From contig NZ_AP025171.1 in the NCBI RefSeq assembly GCF_003402535.2, positions 1,178,001-1,242,000 of the forward strand: a DNA stretch of 64,000 nucleotides. Reading direction: 5' to 3'. Below, piece after piece: positions 1-9,252 of this stretch. This DNA comes from Cupriavidus sp. P-10 (lineage in GTDB: Bacteria; Pseudomonadota; Gammaproteobacteria; Burkholderiales; Burkholderiaceae). The notes under the pieces were generated by a model. That model had not been told where the DNA came from and ran no database searches. It saw only the letters and a program-made list of their open reading frames with translations. Position 1 is the first letter of the stretch, and each line of letters opens with the position of its first letter. A program made the position numbers and the translations under genes.

Positions 1-590
1 ACTCCCAAAACAAGCGCGGGTGACACCGCCGCCGAGGCGATGCACGCGGGATTGCCTCTTGCATTCGCAGAAATACCATAGGGTTTATGCCCATTTCTCA
101 GAGACAACGCCCTCATCTTGTGTCTATGTGACTCCACACCAAGTTTTGAGGCGAACCAGGCACCTGTGATGCCTGAGATCGGTTGGTGGCTTGGCCCCGG
201 TGCTCGGATCATGTGTGCAGTATACATCACACAGTTATCAGGATAATAAATGAATTGATTATACAATCGGCTAATGTGATTGTTGTTGGAGTGATTTAAT
301 CCTGATTTTTAGAGCGTTCACGAACCCGATTATTTAAGTGTTTTAATATTAACTTGTGCCAAATATTTGCGTCGGATTAATCGTATTCTGCATTGCAGCA
401 AAAAAAGTATGATAGAGCCTGAAACCCAATGTGGGCACGGATCTCGGCAGTGTCGAGAGGGCCACTAAACGGTTTGTACGTGGACAATAGGACACCTTTC
501 ACCTGTACAAAGTGATGTCACCCCCCTTTTGGAGTATGTGAGTGAAAAGTTGTTACAGGATGTTGTCTATGCTGCAGGTGCACCGTATTA
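1..590. other. Non-coding AT-rich region upstream of the capsule locus
   Basis: No convincing gene is visible here. Positions about 220-420 are clearly richer in A+T than the coding DNA that follows, which fits a regulatory region ahead of the capsule operon. I did not find a confident sigma-70 promoter, and no JUMPstart/ops-like element was recognised. Such AT-rich DNA upstream of capsule genes is often bound by nucleoid proteins, but that is inference only. Confidence 0.4.
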
Positions 591-659
591 TTGCGCGCTG
601 TCAACGCGACGGCCGCGCAAAAGCAGCCGCCCGGTACAAAAAAAGACCAGATTCGAATA

Positions 660-914
660 ATGAACGCAGTCGTTCAGGGAGCGGTTGGGGGCCAAACGCC
701 CGCAGCCTTGATGTCAATGTCCAGTCTGCAGCCTTGGGCAACCGTGTCGGCATCCGCCGAGGGGCCTCTGCGCGGCTCGCGGATGCCACGCGGAAGCGTA
801 GTCGCGGCACAACGCTTTAGCGCTGAATGCGTCACATTTGATGCGTGGGCCAACCCACGCATCTCAGATACGCCTGTCTTCGGCACGCCAGATCCAAGCG
901 GCACGAAGCTATGA
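660..914 (+). CDS. Possible small ORF coupled to kpsM (84 aa, doubtful)
   Basis: An open frame from ATG 660 (or a TTG at 591) ends with TGA at 912-914. That stop overlaps the likely kpsM start as ATGA, the usual layout of translationally coupled genes. The predicted peptide is low in hydrophobic content and matches no family I recognise, and no strong ribosome binding site precedes either start. It may simply be an open frame in GC-rich DNA; the ATGA overlap is the only argument for it. Confidence 0.18.
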   Translation: MNAVVQGAVGGQTPAALMSMSSLQPWATVSASAEGPLRGSRMPRGSVVAAQRFSAECVTFDAWANPRISDTPVFGTPDPSGTKL

Positions 915-1702
915 GCCGGACCTCAGTCCGGTCGGACGTCTCCGTCGCGGTTTCCGTTTGGAAGGCGCTGTTCCTGCGCGAGGCCAGCGCTCGCCTGGCT
1001 TCCGGCCGCGCAGCCTGGCTATGGATCCTGGTCGAGCCTGCTGCTCACATCATCTTCCTGATGGTGGTTGTTGGTGTGATCCGGCACCGCGTAATGGCAG
1101 ATGCCAATATTGAAGTTTTTCTGTTGGTTGGCATTTGGGGCTTCTTTCTCGTGCGCAACGTGGCGAGTCGCTGCATGGAGGCGGTCAGCGCTAATCAGGC
1201 GCTGTTTGCCTACAGGCAAGTGCAGCCAGTAGATACCGTGCTGGTCCGGGCAAGCCTCGAGGTTGTCGTCAACATCATTGTTGGCGCGGTACTGTTGGCC
1301 GCGCTCGCGATGTTTGACATCGATATCTGGCCAAGCGATCCGCTTTTTGTCATCTGGGCGGCCTTCCTGTTATGGGTGTTCGGCCTGGGCCTGGGCCTGA
1401 TCTTCTCCGTCATTGGAAAGTTGTCCTCCGAAGGCGGCAAGCTTATCCGTCTTACGTTCATGCCCTTGTACTTCCTGTCGGCGGTGATGTATCCCGTCTC
1501 GAGTCTGCCGCGGGGTATGCGAGAAGCGGTTCTCGTCAATCCGATCGTCCATGGCCTTGAGGCAATGCGGACGGGGTACTTTGCGGCCTATCGCGGCGAG
1601 GCGCATATCAGCCTCGGCTATCTGGCCTTCGCCGCATTGGTTTCCGTGTTTCTCGGGCTTGCGCTGCATGCGCGGTTCTCTACAAAGCTGGTGGCGCAAT
1701 GA
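911..1702 (+). CDS. kpsM: Capsular polysaccharide ABC transporter permease KpsM
   Basis: Inner-membrane permease of the ABC-2 type that, with KpsT, exports the lipid-linked capsule polymer. The 263-aa product has about six hydrophobic segments, the family's usual layout and length, with the C-terminal region around LNPIVHGLEAMR typical of ABC-2 exporters (here VNPIVHGLEAMR). I chose ATG 911 over an upstream in-frame ATG at 845 because family members start a few residues before the conserved amphipathic N-terminus and because 911 overlaps an upstream stop as ATGA. Its 3' end overlaps kpsT by 4 bp, so the two are cotranslated. Confidence 0.92.
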   Translation: MSRTSVRSDVSVAVSVWKALFLREASARLASGRAAWLWILVEPAAHIIFLMVVVGVIRHRVMADANIEVFLLVGIWGFFLVRNVASRCMEAVSANQALFAYRQVQPVDTVLVRASLEVVVNIIVGAVLLAALAMFDIDIWPSDPLFVIWAAFLLWVFGLGLGLIFSVIGKLSSEGGKLIRLTFMPLYFLSAVMYPVSSLPRGMREAVLVNPIVHGLEAMRTGYFAAYRGEAHISLGYLAFAALVSVFLGLALHARFSTKLVAQ

Positions 1703-2361
1703 TTGAGATAAGGGATATCCACAAGCGATATCGCTCCAGTCACGGATCCAGATGGGTGCTCAAGGGTGTGACGTTCAACATCCCGCCTCGCTGCAGGTTA
1801 GCGTTGATCGGTGCAAACGGCGCGGGTAAATCAACGCTGCTGCGCCTGGTGGGCGGGATCGACCAACCAAACCAGGGGCGCATCGTACGAAACTGCCGCG
1901 TCTCCTGGCCGCTCGGCTTGTCAGGTGGCTTCCAGGGATCGCTCAGCGGCAGACAGAACACCAAGTTTGTCTGCCGCATACATGGTGTTAACGGCGATCT
2001 CGCGGAGAAACTTGAGTTCGTGCGAGAGTTTTCGGAGTTGAACGATGCGTTCGACGATCCTGTGAAAACATATTCGTCGGGCATGCGCTCGCGTCTGGCA
2101 TTCGCCATGTCGCTGGCGTTTGATTTTGATACCTATCTCGTCGACGAACTGACCGCAGTAGGCGATGCATCCTTTAAGGGGAAGTCGCAGAAAGCCTTTG
2201 AAGACCTTGCAGACAGGGCGGGGCTGGTGATGGTCTCGCACAGTGAATCGACGCTACGTAATTTTTGCCAATCTGGAGTCTGGTTGCATCAGGGCCGTGC
2301 GCACTGGTTCGATTCCGTGGATGACGCCCTGAAGGCTTACAGGGAAAGCATTGCAGCATGA
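1699..2361 (+). CDS. kpsT: Capsular polysaccharide ABC transporter ATPase KpsT
   Basis: Cytoplasmic ATP-binding subunit that powers KpsM. The 220-aa product shows Walker A GANGAGKST at residues 38-46, an ABC signature region YSSGMRSRL near 125-133, Walker B ending FDTYLVDE at 143-150, and the switch histidine in VSHS near 181. Length is that of a single nucleotide-binding domain. Its start overlaps the kpsM stop and its stop overlaps the kpsE start (ATGA at 2358-2361), giving a tightly coupled kpsM-kpsT-kpsE unit. Confidence 0.95.
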   Translation: MIEIRDIHKRYRSSHGSRWVLKGVTFNIPPRCRLALIGANGAGKSTLLRLVGGIDQPNQGRIVRNCRVSWPLGLSGGFQGSLSGRQNTKFVCRIHGVNGDLAEKLEFVREFSELNDAFDDPVKTYSSGMRSRLAFAMSLAFDFDTYLVDELTAVGDASFKGKSQKAFEDLADRAGLVMVSHSESTLRNFCQSGVWLHQGRAHWFDSVDDALKAYRESIAA

Positions 2362-3488
2362 TCAAGACGTTGAAGATGAGCGGGGCTGTGCAGATACAGC
2401 GTCTGCATGGGATGAACAGAATCGGGCAAGTGGCGCTTGGCGCTTGCCTAGTCGCGGTCCTGTACTGGAGTTTGATTGCCTCCGATATCTATGTGTCGGA
2501 AGCACGTGTGGTGGTGGAGCGTAGCGATGGTGTAGGCAGCAATGCTTCGGACTTCTCCTCGCTGCTGCTCGGTGGTGACACGGCGTCTCAGGATTTGCTG
2601 CTGCTGCGGGAGTACCTGTTGTCCACCGATATGCTCAAGAAACTGGACGCAAAGCTGCATTTGCGTGGCCACTTTGCGGATAGCCAACGCGATCCTTGGT
2701 CGCGGCTGTGGTTTGAGAATGCCTCGCTGGAACGCTTTCATGATTACTATCTTAAGCGCGTAAGTGTCGAATACGATGACTTCTCCCGCGTGCTGGTGAT
2801 CAAATCTCAAGGGTACACACCGGACATGGCTCAGGCGATCACCCGGGAACTGGTCGCCGAAGGCGAGCGATTCATGAACGAAATGACGCATCGCATCGCA
2901 AGCGAACAGGTGATCTACATCGAGAAGCAGGTAAAAGACCTCGGTGAAAGGGTCAAAACCGCTCGTCAGGCATTGCTGGCATATCAGAACGCAAATGGCC
3001 TCGTGTCGCCTCGCGGTGAAGTGGAGAGCTTGTCTGCTGTTGTTGCAAGCGCAGAGGGCACCCTGGCAGACCTTAACGTCAAGCGTAACGCGCTCAAGGA
3101 TGTGTTCACGGCGCAGTCGCCCGCGATCCAGCAACTGGATGCGCAGATTGCAGCGGTGGAGCGCCAGATTTCCGAACAGCGTGGGCGCATGGTTTCGAGC
3201 AAAGGCAAAGGTGGCTTGAACAAGGTCGTCGAAGAGCACGATCGCTTGCAAGCTGCGGCCGAGTTTTCCTTCGATGTTTACAAGACAGCGCTCGGTGCCT
3301 TGGAAAAGGCGCGGATTGAAGCCACTCGCAAACTGAAGAACGTTGCCGTGCTTCAGAGTCCGACGCTGCCGGAGTACCCACTCCAGCCGCGGCGCATTTA
3401 CAACATCGTGGTGTTCGTGCTGGCGACAGTGATGCTGGCCGGGGTGCTCCAACTGCTGGGCGCCATTATTCGCGATCACCGGGACTGA
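2358..3488 (+). CDS. kpsE: Capsule export inner-membrane/periplasmic protein KpsE
   Basis: A 376-aa polysaccharide co-polymerase/export adaptor of the KpsE/CtrB/BexC group, which links the inner-membrane ABC transporter to the outer-membrane channel. A hydrophobic segment lies near residues 24-44, a long charged helical region rich in Glu, Gln and Lys (probable coiled coil) spans about 175-320, and a second membrane segment sits near 345-367 after the Pro-rich PEYPLQPRR motif usual for this family. It overlaps kpsT by 4 bp and is followed by kpsD two bases after its stop. Confidence 0.9.
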   Translation: MIKTLKMSGAVQIQRLHGMNRIGQVALGACLVAVLYWSLIASDIYVSEARVVVERSDGVGSNASDFSSLLLGGDTASQDLLLLREYLLSTDMLKKLDAKLHLRGHFADSQRDPWSRLWFENASLERFHDYYLKRVSVEYDDFSRVLVIKSQGYTPDMAQAITRELVAEGERFMNEMTHRIASEQVIYIEKQVKDLGERVKTARQALLAYQNANGLVSPRGEVESLSAVVASAEGTLADLNVKRNALKDVFTAQSPAIQQLDAQIAAVERQISEQRGRMVSSKGKGGLNKVVEEHDRLQAAAEFSFDVYKTALGALEKARIEATRKLKNVAVLQSPTLPEYPLQPRRIYNIVVFVLATVMLAGVLQLLGAIIRDHRD

Positions 3489-3490
3489 TT

Positions 3491-5239
3491 ATGGTTCGCA
3501 GACTTATTGCTATTGTCGTGGTCGCATGCGCAGCGATCGGCTCTACCCACGCACTTGCCCAGAGTAGCTTGCGCGGGGCACAACTTGCTGCCATGACGCA
3601 GCCGGATTTTGCAGTCCTGGCAGCACAAGGCGCACTATCTCCGTCTGTGGGCGCCAGCGCTCCGGTAGAGAATACGCCGCCCATGGTTCCGGCACGTCCC
3701 GACCAGCCATTGCCGGATAGCGCGCCGCAGAACAATGACTACACCGCCAACATGGCGAGTGACGCCTTTGGCGCGCAGTTGTTTACCGGCGCCTTCAGCC
3801 GAGACAGTGCTTCGGTATTCAACCCGAGCCATGTCGTTTCGGTGGGTGACAAGATCCAGCTTCGAATCTGGAACGGCTACAACGTTGATACCGTGCTGAC
3901 GGTGGATGCCGGCGGAAACATTCTGCTTCCGGAAGTAGGGCCATTCCGTGTGCAGGGCATTACGAACGGCAACCTGCAAAGCGCCATCAGCAATGCGATG
4001 CGAAGGGTATTTGCCAGCAAGGTTTCCATCTATGCCAGCCTGCTCGCGGCGCAACCGGTACGTGTGTACGTGACTGGAGCGGTGCGCCGGCCGGGTATGT
4101 ATAGCGGTACATCTAGCGACAGCATCCTTCGCTACCTGGACCAGGCGGGTGGTATCGACCCCGATCGCGGCTCGTTCCTTGATGTCGCCGTCAAGCGTGG
4201 CAATCAGACTCTGGATATCGTCAATCTCTACGATTTCCTTCTCAAAGGCGAGCTGTCGTCCCGCCAGCTCAACAACGGTGATGTCATTTTCGTGCAACCC
4301 CGAAAAAAGACGGTCAAGGCTGGCGGGCTCGCCGAGAACGCCAAGCGGTTCGAGTTCATTGGGGACCATGCTAGGCTGGATCAGGTCGTACTGCTGGCCA
4401 AGCCTTTGCCGGAAGCAACAAATGTGCGAGTGACCCGAAACACCGGCTCGGTCCGAAACGTTGAATACTTTCCGATCTCGCAGGGCCACGAAATCGTACT
4501 GCGCAATGGCGACGAGATCGAATTCACTGCCGACAAGCGGCCGGGCACCATCACCGTACGGGTGGAGGGCGAGCACACCGGACCTCAGGAATATGTCCTG
4601 CCGTATGGATCGCGGATGGGTGAGCTGCTGAAGCAAGTGCACTTTACGCCCGAGTCGGACGCAGCCAGCATCCAGTTGTTCCGCCTCAGTGTTAAGGACC
4701 GTCAGAAGACCTTGCTGGCGGCGACGCTGCGCACTCTCGAGTCAAGTGTCCTCACTGCTCGCTCGGGTACAGCTGAGGAAGCGCAATTGCGAAAGGAGGA
4801 GGCTGCTCTCGTCCTGCAGTGGGTGGAGCGTGCCAAGAAGATTGACCCGTCAGGCCAGACCGTCATCTCCAAGTCGAGCGTTCGTGATGAGTTGTTGCTG
4901 GAGAACGGTGATGTCCTGCGCGTTCCGGTCAAGGACGGACTGGTGCTGGTGAGCGGTGAAGTGCTTTTCCCCAACGCGGTCGCCTTCGACAAGAGCATGG
5001 ACCTAGACGATTTGATTCGCCAGGCGGGTGGCTATTCGCAAAATGCTGATACATCACGCGTGATTGTTGCTCATCGCGATGGAAGTTTCTCCGATGGCAA
5101 GAAGGACGGAACCGTGCGTGCTGGCGACGAAATCATGGTATTGCCGAAGGTGGACTTCAAGACTAGGCAGTTTGCCAAGGACGTGTTCCAGATTCTGTAT
5201 CAGATCGCCATCAGTGCGAAAGTGGTGCTTGGGCTCTAG
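3491..5239 (+). CDS. kpsD: Polysaccharide export outer-membrane protein KpsD (Wza-like)
   Basis: A 582-aa periplasmic/outer-membrane export protein. It begins with a Sec signal (MVRR then a hydrophobic core, cleavage likely after THALA near residue 23). A Poly_export domain is recognisable around residues 110-195 (VGDKIQLRIWNGYN onward, then GNILLPEVGPFRVQG), followed by SLBB-like repeats containing VTGAVRRPGMYSG, VRVEGEHTGPQEY and VSGEVLFPNAVAF. There is no lipobox, as for KpsD rather than Wza. It follows kpsE with a 2-bp gap and forms the outer-membrane stage of capsule export. Confidence 0.92.
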   Translation: MVRRLIAIVVVACAAIGSTHALAQSSLRGAQLAAMTQPDFAVLAAQGALSPSVGASAPVENTPPMVPARPDQPLPDSAPQNNDYTANMASDAFGAQLFTGAFSRDSASVFNPSHVVSVGDKIQLRIWNGYNVDTVLTVDAGGNILLPEVGPFRVQGITNGNLQSAISNAMRRVFASKVSIYASLLAAQPVRVYVTGAVRRPGMYSGTSSDSILRYLDQAGGIDPDRGSFLDVAVKRGNQTLDIVNLYDFLLKGELSSRQLNNGDVIFVQPRKKTVKAGGLAENAKRFEFIGDHARLDQVVLLAKPLPEATNVRVTRNTGSVRNVEYFPISQGHEIVLRNGDEIEFTADKRPGTITVRVEGEHTGPQEYVLPYGSRMGELLKQVHFTPESDAASIQLFRLSVKDRQKTLLAATLRTLESSVLTARSGTAEEAQLRKEEAALVLQWVERAKKIDPSGQTVISKSSVRDELLLENGDVLRVPVKDGLVLVSGEVLFPNAVAFDKSMDLDDLIRQAGGYSQNADTSRVIVAHRDGSFSDGKKDGTVRAGDEIMVLPKVDFKTRQFAKDVFQILYQIAISAKVVLGL

Positions 5240-5312
5240 TGCTGCGAGTGAAATCCTTTTGAAAACTGCAGTGCTACGCTTTGCGAATAATTGGAAGAAC
5301 TGGTAGTCAACG

Positions 5313-6731
5313 ATGAAATTAGTTCCGGTAATCTTGTGCGGCGGAGCGGGGTCTCGCCTTTGGCCTCTCTCTAGGCAACTCCATCCCAAGCCCTTCATTC
5401 GCTTGCCCGATGGGACCAGCTTCTTGCAGAAGGCATTCCTGCGCGCCACTGACTTGCCCGGCGTGTCGGATGTCTGGACGGTCACTAATCGCGAACTCTA
5501 TTTCAAGACGGTCGATGAGTATCACGAACTCGGCCGTGATGATGTCTCGACCGGCTTCATACTGGAGCCCGTAAGCAGAAATACTGCCGCAGCGATTGCC
5601 GCAGCCGCATTGCAAATATCGAAGCAATACGGTGAGGAGACGCTGGTTCTCATTCTCGCGGCTGACCACTTGATTGACGACCAGAAGGAGTTCGGATCTG
5701 CGGTGAGCTTGGCAAGTGAGCTCGCATTGCAAGGTAAGCTGGTCACTTTCGGCATTCAGCCGGACGCACCGGAAACCGGCTACGGCTACCTCGAGGTGGA
5801 AGGAAACAATGTTGTACGTTTCGTCGAAAAGCCGTCACTTGAAAAGGCCACCGAGTTTGTCGACTCCGGGCGATTCCTCTGGAATTCCGGCATGTTCTGC
5901 TTTGCTGCGGGAGCGATGCTTAAGGAGATGTCGGTACACTGTCCTTCCATTCTGAGCGCAACTCGGCAATGCATCGAAAAGTCGCGGTCATGGGTCGAAG
6001 ACGGTAAGGGCGTCCGTCTCGAACTGGACAAGGCAACCTTCGAAGATGTACCCGACGCCTCGGTTGACTACGCTGTCATGGAAAAGGCGGCCGCGATTTC
6101 GGTCGTACCGTGCGATATCGGCTGGAGCGATATCGGGTCTTGGACAGCGCTTGGTGAAATGTCTCCCGCAGACCCCGACGGCAATCGCCTCGAGGGTAGC
6201 GTCGAGCTTCACGATACCCGGAACTGCACCATCCATAGCAATCATCGGCTGGTGGGAGCGGTGGGCCTGGAAAATCTCATTATTATCGACAGCCCCGATG
6301 CCGTCCTCGTTGCGGACAAGGGTGCGGCGCAAGATGTGAAGAGGATCTACGCCAAGCTCGAATCAAGAGGGCATGAAGCGCATAAGTTTCACCGGACCAT
6401 GCATAGGCCATGGGGAACTTATACGGTCCTGGAGGAAGGTACGGGCTTCAAAATCAAGAGAATTGAGGTTAAGCCGGGTGGCCGTCTGAGCTTGCAGATG
6501 CACCACCACCGTAGCGAACACTGGATCGTGGTGAGTGGTATGGCGAAAGTCGTTAACGGGGAAAGGGAATTCTTCGTGAGCACGAATGAATCTACGTATA
6601 TCCCGGCAGGGCATAAGCACCGATTGGAAAATCCTGGCCTGATCAAGCTGGTCATGATTGAAGTACAGAGTGGTCCGTATCTGGAGGAAGACGATATCGT
6701 TCGCTTCCAGGATAGCTACGGACGAGCTTGA
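5313..6731 (+). CDS. manC: Mannose-1-phosphate guanylyltransferase / mannose-6-phosphate isomerase
   Basis: A 472-aa bifunctional type II enzyme. The N-terminal nucleotidyltransferase domain carries the GTP-binding start CGGAGSRLWPLSRQLHPKPF (about residues 9-28) and VEKP near 175; the C-terminal cupin half has RPWGTY and the metal-site run MHHHRSEHW expected of mannose-6-phosphate isomerase. It supplies GDP-mannose and interconverts mannose-6-P and fructose-6-P. Its place between the export genes and the glycosyltransferases suggests mannose or a GDP-mannose-derived sugar in the capsule. No GDP-mannose-modifying enzyme (Gmd, Fcl, ManD-type dehydrogenase) is encoded in the window. Confidence 0.92.
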   Translation: MKLVPVILCGGAGSRLWPLSRQLHPKPFIRLPDGTSFLQKAFLRATDLPGVSDVWTVTNRELYFKTVDEYHELGRDDVSTGFILEPVSRNTAAAIAAAALQISKQYGEETLVLILAADHLIDDQKEFGSAVSLASELALQGKLVTFGIQPDAPETGYGYLEVEGNNVVRFVEKPSLEKATEFVDSGRFLWNSGMFCFAAGAMLKEMSVHCPSILSATRQCIEKSRSWVEDGKGVRLELDKATFEDVPDASVDYAVMEKAAAISVVPCDIGWSDIGSWTALGEMSPADPDGNRLEGSVELHDTRNCTIHSNHRLVGAVGLENLIIIDSPDAVLVADKGAAQDVKRIYAKLESRGHEAHKFHRTMHRPWGTYTVLEEGTGFKIKRIEVKPGGRLSLQMHHHRSEHWIVVSGMAKVVNGEREFFVSTNESTYIPAGHKHRLENPGLIKLVMIEVQSGPYLEEDDIVRFQDSYGRA

Positions 6732-6788
6732 ATTGTCTAGTACCCGCTGAGCGCTGACGGAAACCACTCCAAACCGAGTATCTGCAAG

Positions 6789-9242
6789 ATGGCTATTTCC
6801 AAAAAACTTCGAAAGCTGCGACGAGATCCTAAGGCCTTCTTTAGAGACTCGAAGAATCCGCTATTTAAGAGCGTCGGCGTATTGCTGATCGATGATATGC
6901 GCAAGCCTCAGCCGGTGGCGGCAGCGACCAAGCCTGCGAAGCCAGCCATAGCGTCGAAGGCTGCAAAGGCCCCGGGCCGCGCGCAAAGCGCCGGCGGAAA
7001 GGGCGACCTCGAGGCAGTACGGACGATGGAGGCGATCTTTCAAACGCCCTCTTCTGCCGATCTTTGGAAAGCGTACCGCCACGGTGCAATGGACCGCGTT
7101 GACGGGTCGACTTCCGGCTGGACAGTTGCACTGTATCCCACTGGGGTTCCGTTCCTAGACCGTGCACGAAGCCGCATGTATCAGGAAGAAGGCTATTCGG
7201 TTGTCTATCTGCCGTTGTGGGAGCATTTTGACCAAGGCGCAGACCTCGACGATGTGGAGTTCCGGGCGAACAAGGCACCACTTGAGGCCAATGCAATTGC
7301 GCGTAAGATGCTCGCGTCCATCAAGGAGCGAAATGTCTTGGCCGTTGTGTTGCCATACGATGCCACCTCGTTGACGCGGGCCATTGCGATCCAATGCCGG
7401 GCGCTTCGGCTCGTGAGCATCTGCCACTTTCCTGTGGCATCGAGTTCAACGCTTGAGTTGTATGGAGAGACACGTATCGCATCCATGCCGATCTGCGAGC
7501 GGTTGGTGGCTGATCAGGTCGTTGCGGGGAAAATGAGTTTCCCCGCACGAGTGATGCAACGGTGCTCGGTGCTTCCGTATAGCGCCGACATTGCTTCCGC
7601 GTTTGATGAATCTCATAGGGAAACCATTCGAGCCGGCATCGGCGCAGGGGCTGCGGAAGACGTCCGCTTGCTGGTTCTTCCGCCTCTGCAGAATTCGCTT
7701 TCGAACGAGCGATTGACGGATGCCGTGTTTGCAGAGGTGGAGTCATTGCTGTCCCGAACGCAGCCTACCGACCACCTTCTGATCGTGGCTAAGCGGCGGA
7801 AGAACGGCTTCCTCAACGGAGCGGCAATCAAGCTGCTTCGCGAGAAGTATCGAAAAGCGATCCGCTTCTACGACGAGGATGGTGATCTTGCCGAGTGGGT
7901 CGGCATCGCGAAGGAAGTCGTTGCGCCCGAAGGGCTACTTGGTATCGATCCCGCTGAAGGCCAATCGATGCGGCTCTATTCCATTGACGAGGTGGCCCAA
8001 GATCGAACGGGCGCCTCCACTGTTGATGTGGCCATGGACCTCTCCACGGAAGGAGCGATTGATGGCGAGAAGCCTGCGATTGCGCAGGCTCGGCCTCATT
8101 CGAGCTTCCGCGAGCTCATCGAAAGCCACCAGCCTGGTGTCGCGATCCCTGGGCTGAGCAACAGCATCTATGAGGATGTCCTGTCCCGGATTCTGGACAA
8201 GGATGGCGTGGGTCTGGATGTGATTGGTGTTCCGGACCCGATCAACAATCTCCCGATTACCGAGGGCAGGCAGAAGTATCTGCTCGAACTGCTTTCGGCA
8301 AACCGTCGCGTTACGGGCGCAGGAGCGCTGCAAGGGGCAAATGCGGCAGAGCTCTTTGTTCAGTGGGGCGCAGAGCCGAGCGAATCCAAGGAGCGGCCGG
8401 AAGTGTTCAGGAGCGAGCTTGGTCGCCCGCGTCTCTATCTGGAAGATGGATTCATTCGGTCGCAAGGACTTTGGACCGATCCGAATGAGCCAACGCTGTC
8501 GGTCGTAATGGACACGCGGGCAATCTATTACAACTCGCTTCAGCCTTCTCTGCTTGAGAGAATACTCAATTCCGATTTCGAGCTTAATGATGCGCAGCTT
8601 GCTCGCGCCAAGCGAATTATTTCGGATATTGTTTCCAACCGAATCTCAAAATACAACCACGCCCCGGTACTGAATCTCGATTTCCGCACTCGTGGAAAGA
8701 GGACGATCTTGATCGTCGACCAGAAGGCCGGCGATATGTCCATCAAGTACGGAAGTGCGACGGACGAGAGCTTTTCGGCAATGCTGCAAGAAGCCCTTGA
8801 CCTGGGTGAGGAGGCAGAGATCATTATCAAGCAGCACCCCTGCGCCATTAGCGGGGGTGCGCATGAAGCACACTTTACTGCGGAATCGCTCGGTCCCGTC
8901 GCGCGGCAGAAGAACGTCCATCTCATTGGCTTTGATGTCAACCCTTATTCCCTCATCGAGGCTGTCGATGAGGTGTGGGTGGTGAGTTCCGGAATGGGGT
9001 TCGAGGCGCTGATGGCAGGCAAGAAGGTTCGCTGCTTCGGGGTGCCGTTCTACTCAAACTGGGGTATCACACAGAATCAGGTTGACGTGCCGCGCCGACA
9101 ACGGCAGCGCTCGTTGGAAGAAATTTTCTATGTCTTCTATCTGATCCTGTCCCGCTATGTTGACCCGCAAACAGGGAAGCTCTGCGAAGTCGAGCGGTTG
9201 ATCGAGTACTTCTCCGACAAGAGTGAGCAGCGTGCTGCGTGA
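6789..9242 (+). CDS. Large capsule protein with a C-terminal KpsC-type Kdo-transferase domain
   Basis: An 817-aa cytoplasmic protein. Residues from about 500 to 800 form a Capsule_synth (KpsC/KpsS-like) beta-Kdo transferase module with the same ordered motifs as both halves of KpsC downstream: YLEDGFIRS, SKYNHA, ILIVDQKAGD, IIKQHP, then SSGMGFEALMAGKKV and GVPFYSNWGIT. The first ~480 residues are not recognised; they start with a basic stretch (KKLRKLRRDPKAFFRDSKNP) of a kind often seen at the start of capsule glycosyltransferases, followed by an Ala/Lys/Pro-rich linker and a globular region that may be another GT-B module. Probably a polymer-assembly transferase, perhaps adding Kdo or a Kdo-like sugar. 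Acceptor and product cannot be told from sequence. Confidence 0.75.
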   Translation: MAISKKLRKLRRDPKAFFRDSKNPLFKSVGVLLIDDMRKPQPVAAATKPAKPAIASKAAKAPGRAQSAGGKGDLEAVRTMEAIFQTPSSADLWKAYRHGAMDRVDGSTSGWTVALYPTGVPFLDRARSRMYQEEGYSVVYLPLWEHFDQGADLDDVEFRANKAPLEANAIARKMLASIKERNVLAVVLPYDATSLTRAIAIQCRALRLVSICHFPVASSSTLELYGETRIASMPICERLVADQVVAGKMSFPARVMQRCSVLPYSADIASAFDESHRETIRAGIGAGAAEDVRLLVLPPLQNSLSNERLTDAVFAEVESLLSRTQPTDHLLIVAKRRKNGFLNGAAIKLLREKYRKAIRFYDEDGDLAEWVGIAKEVVAPEGLLGIDPAEGQSMRLYSIDEVAQDRTGASTVDVAMDLSTEGAIDGEKPAIAQARPHSSFRELIESHQPGVAIPGLSNSIYEDVLSRILDKDGVGLDVIGVPDPINNLPITEGRQKYLLELLSANRRVTGAGALQGANAAELFVQWGAEPSESKERPEVFRSELGRPRLYLEDGFIRSQGLWTDPNEPTLSVVMDTRAIYYNSLQPSLLERILNSDFELNDAQLARAKRIISDIVSNRISKYNHAPVLNLDFRTRGKRTILIVDQKAGDMSIKYGSATDESFSAMLQEALDLGEEAEIIIKQHPCAISGGAHEAHFTAESLGPVARQKNVHLIGFDVNPYSLIEAVDEVWVVSSGMGFEALMAGKKVRCFGVPFYSNWGITQNQVDVPRRQRQRSLEEIFYVFYLILSRYVDPQTGKLCEVERLIEYFSDKSEQRAA

Positions 9243-9252
9243 AAAAAGTGTC

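Noticed and set aside
542-820. 92-codon open frame upstream of the capsule locus
   Set aside because: Arg/Ser-rich product with no domain, overlapping another candidate frame; nothing but openness supports it.
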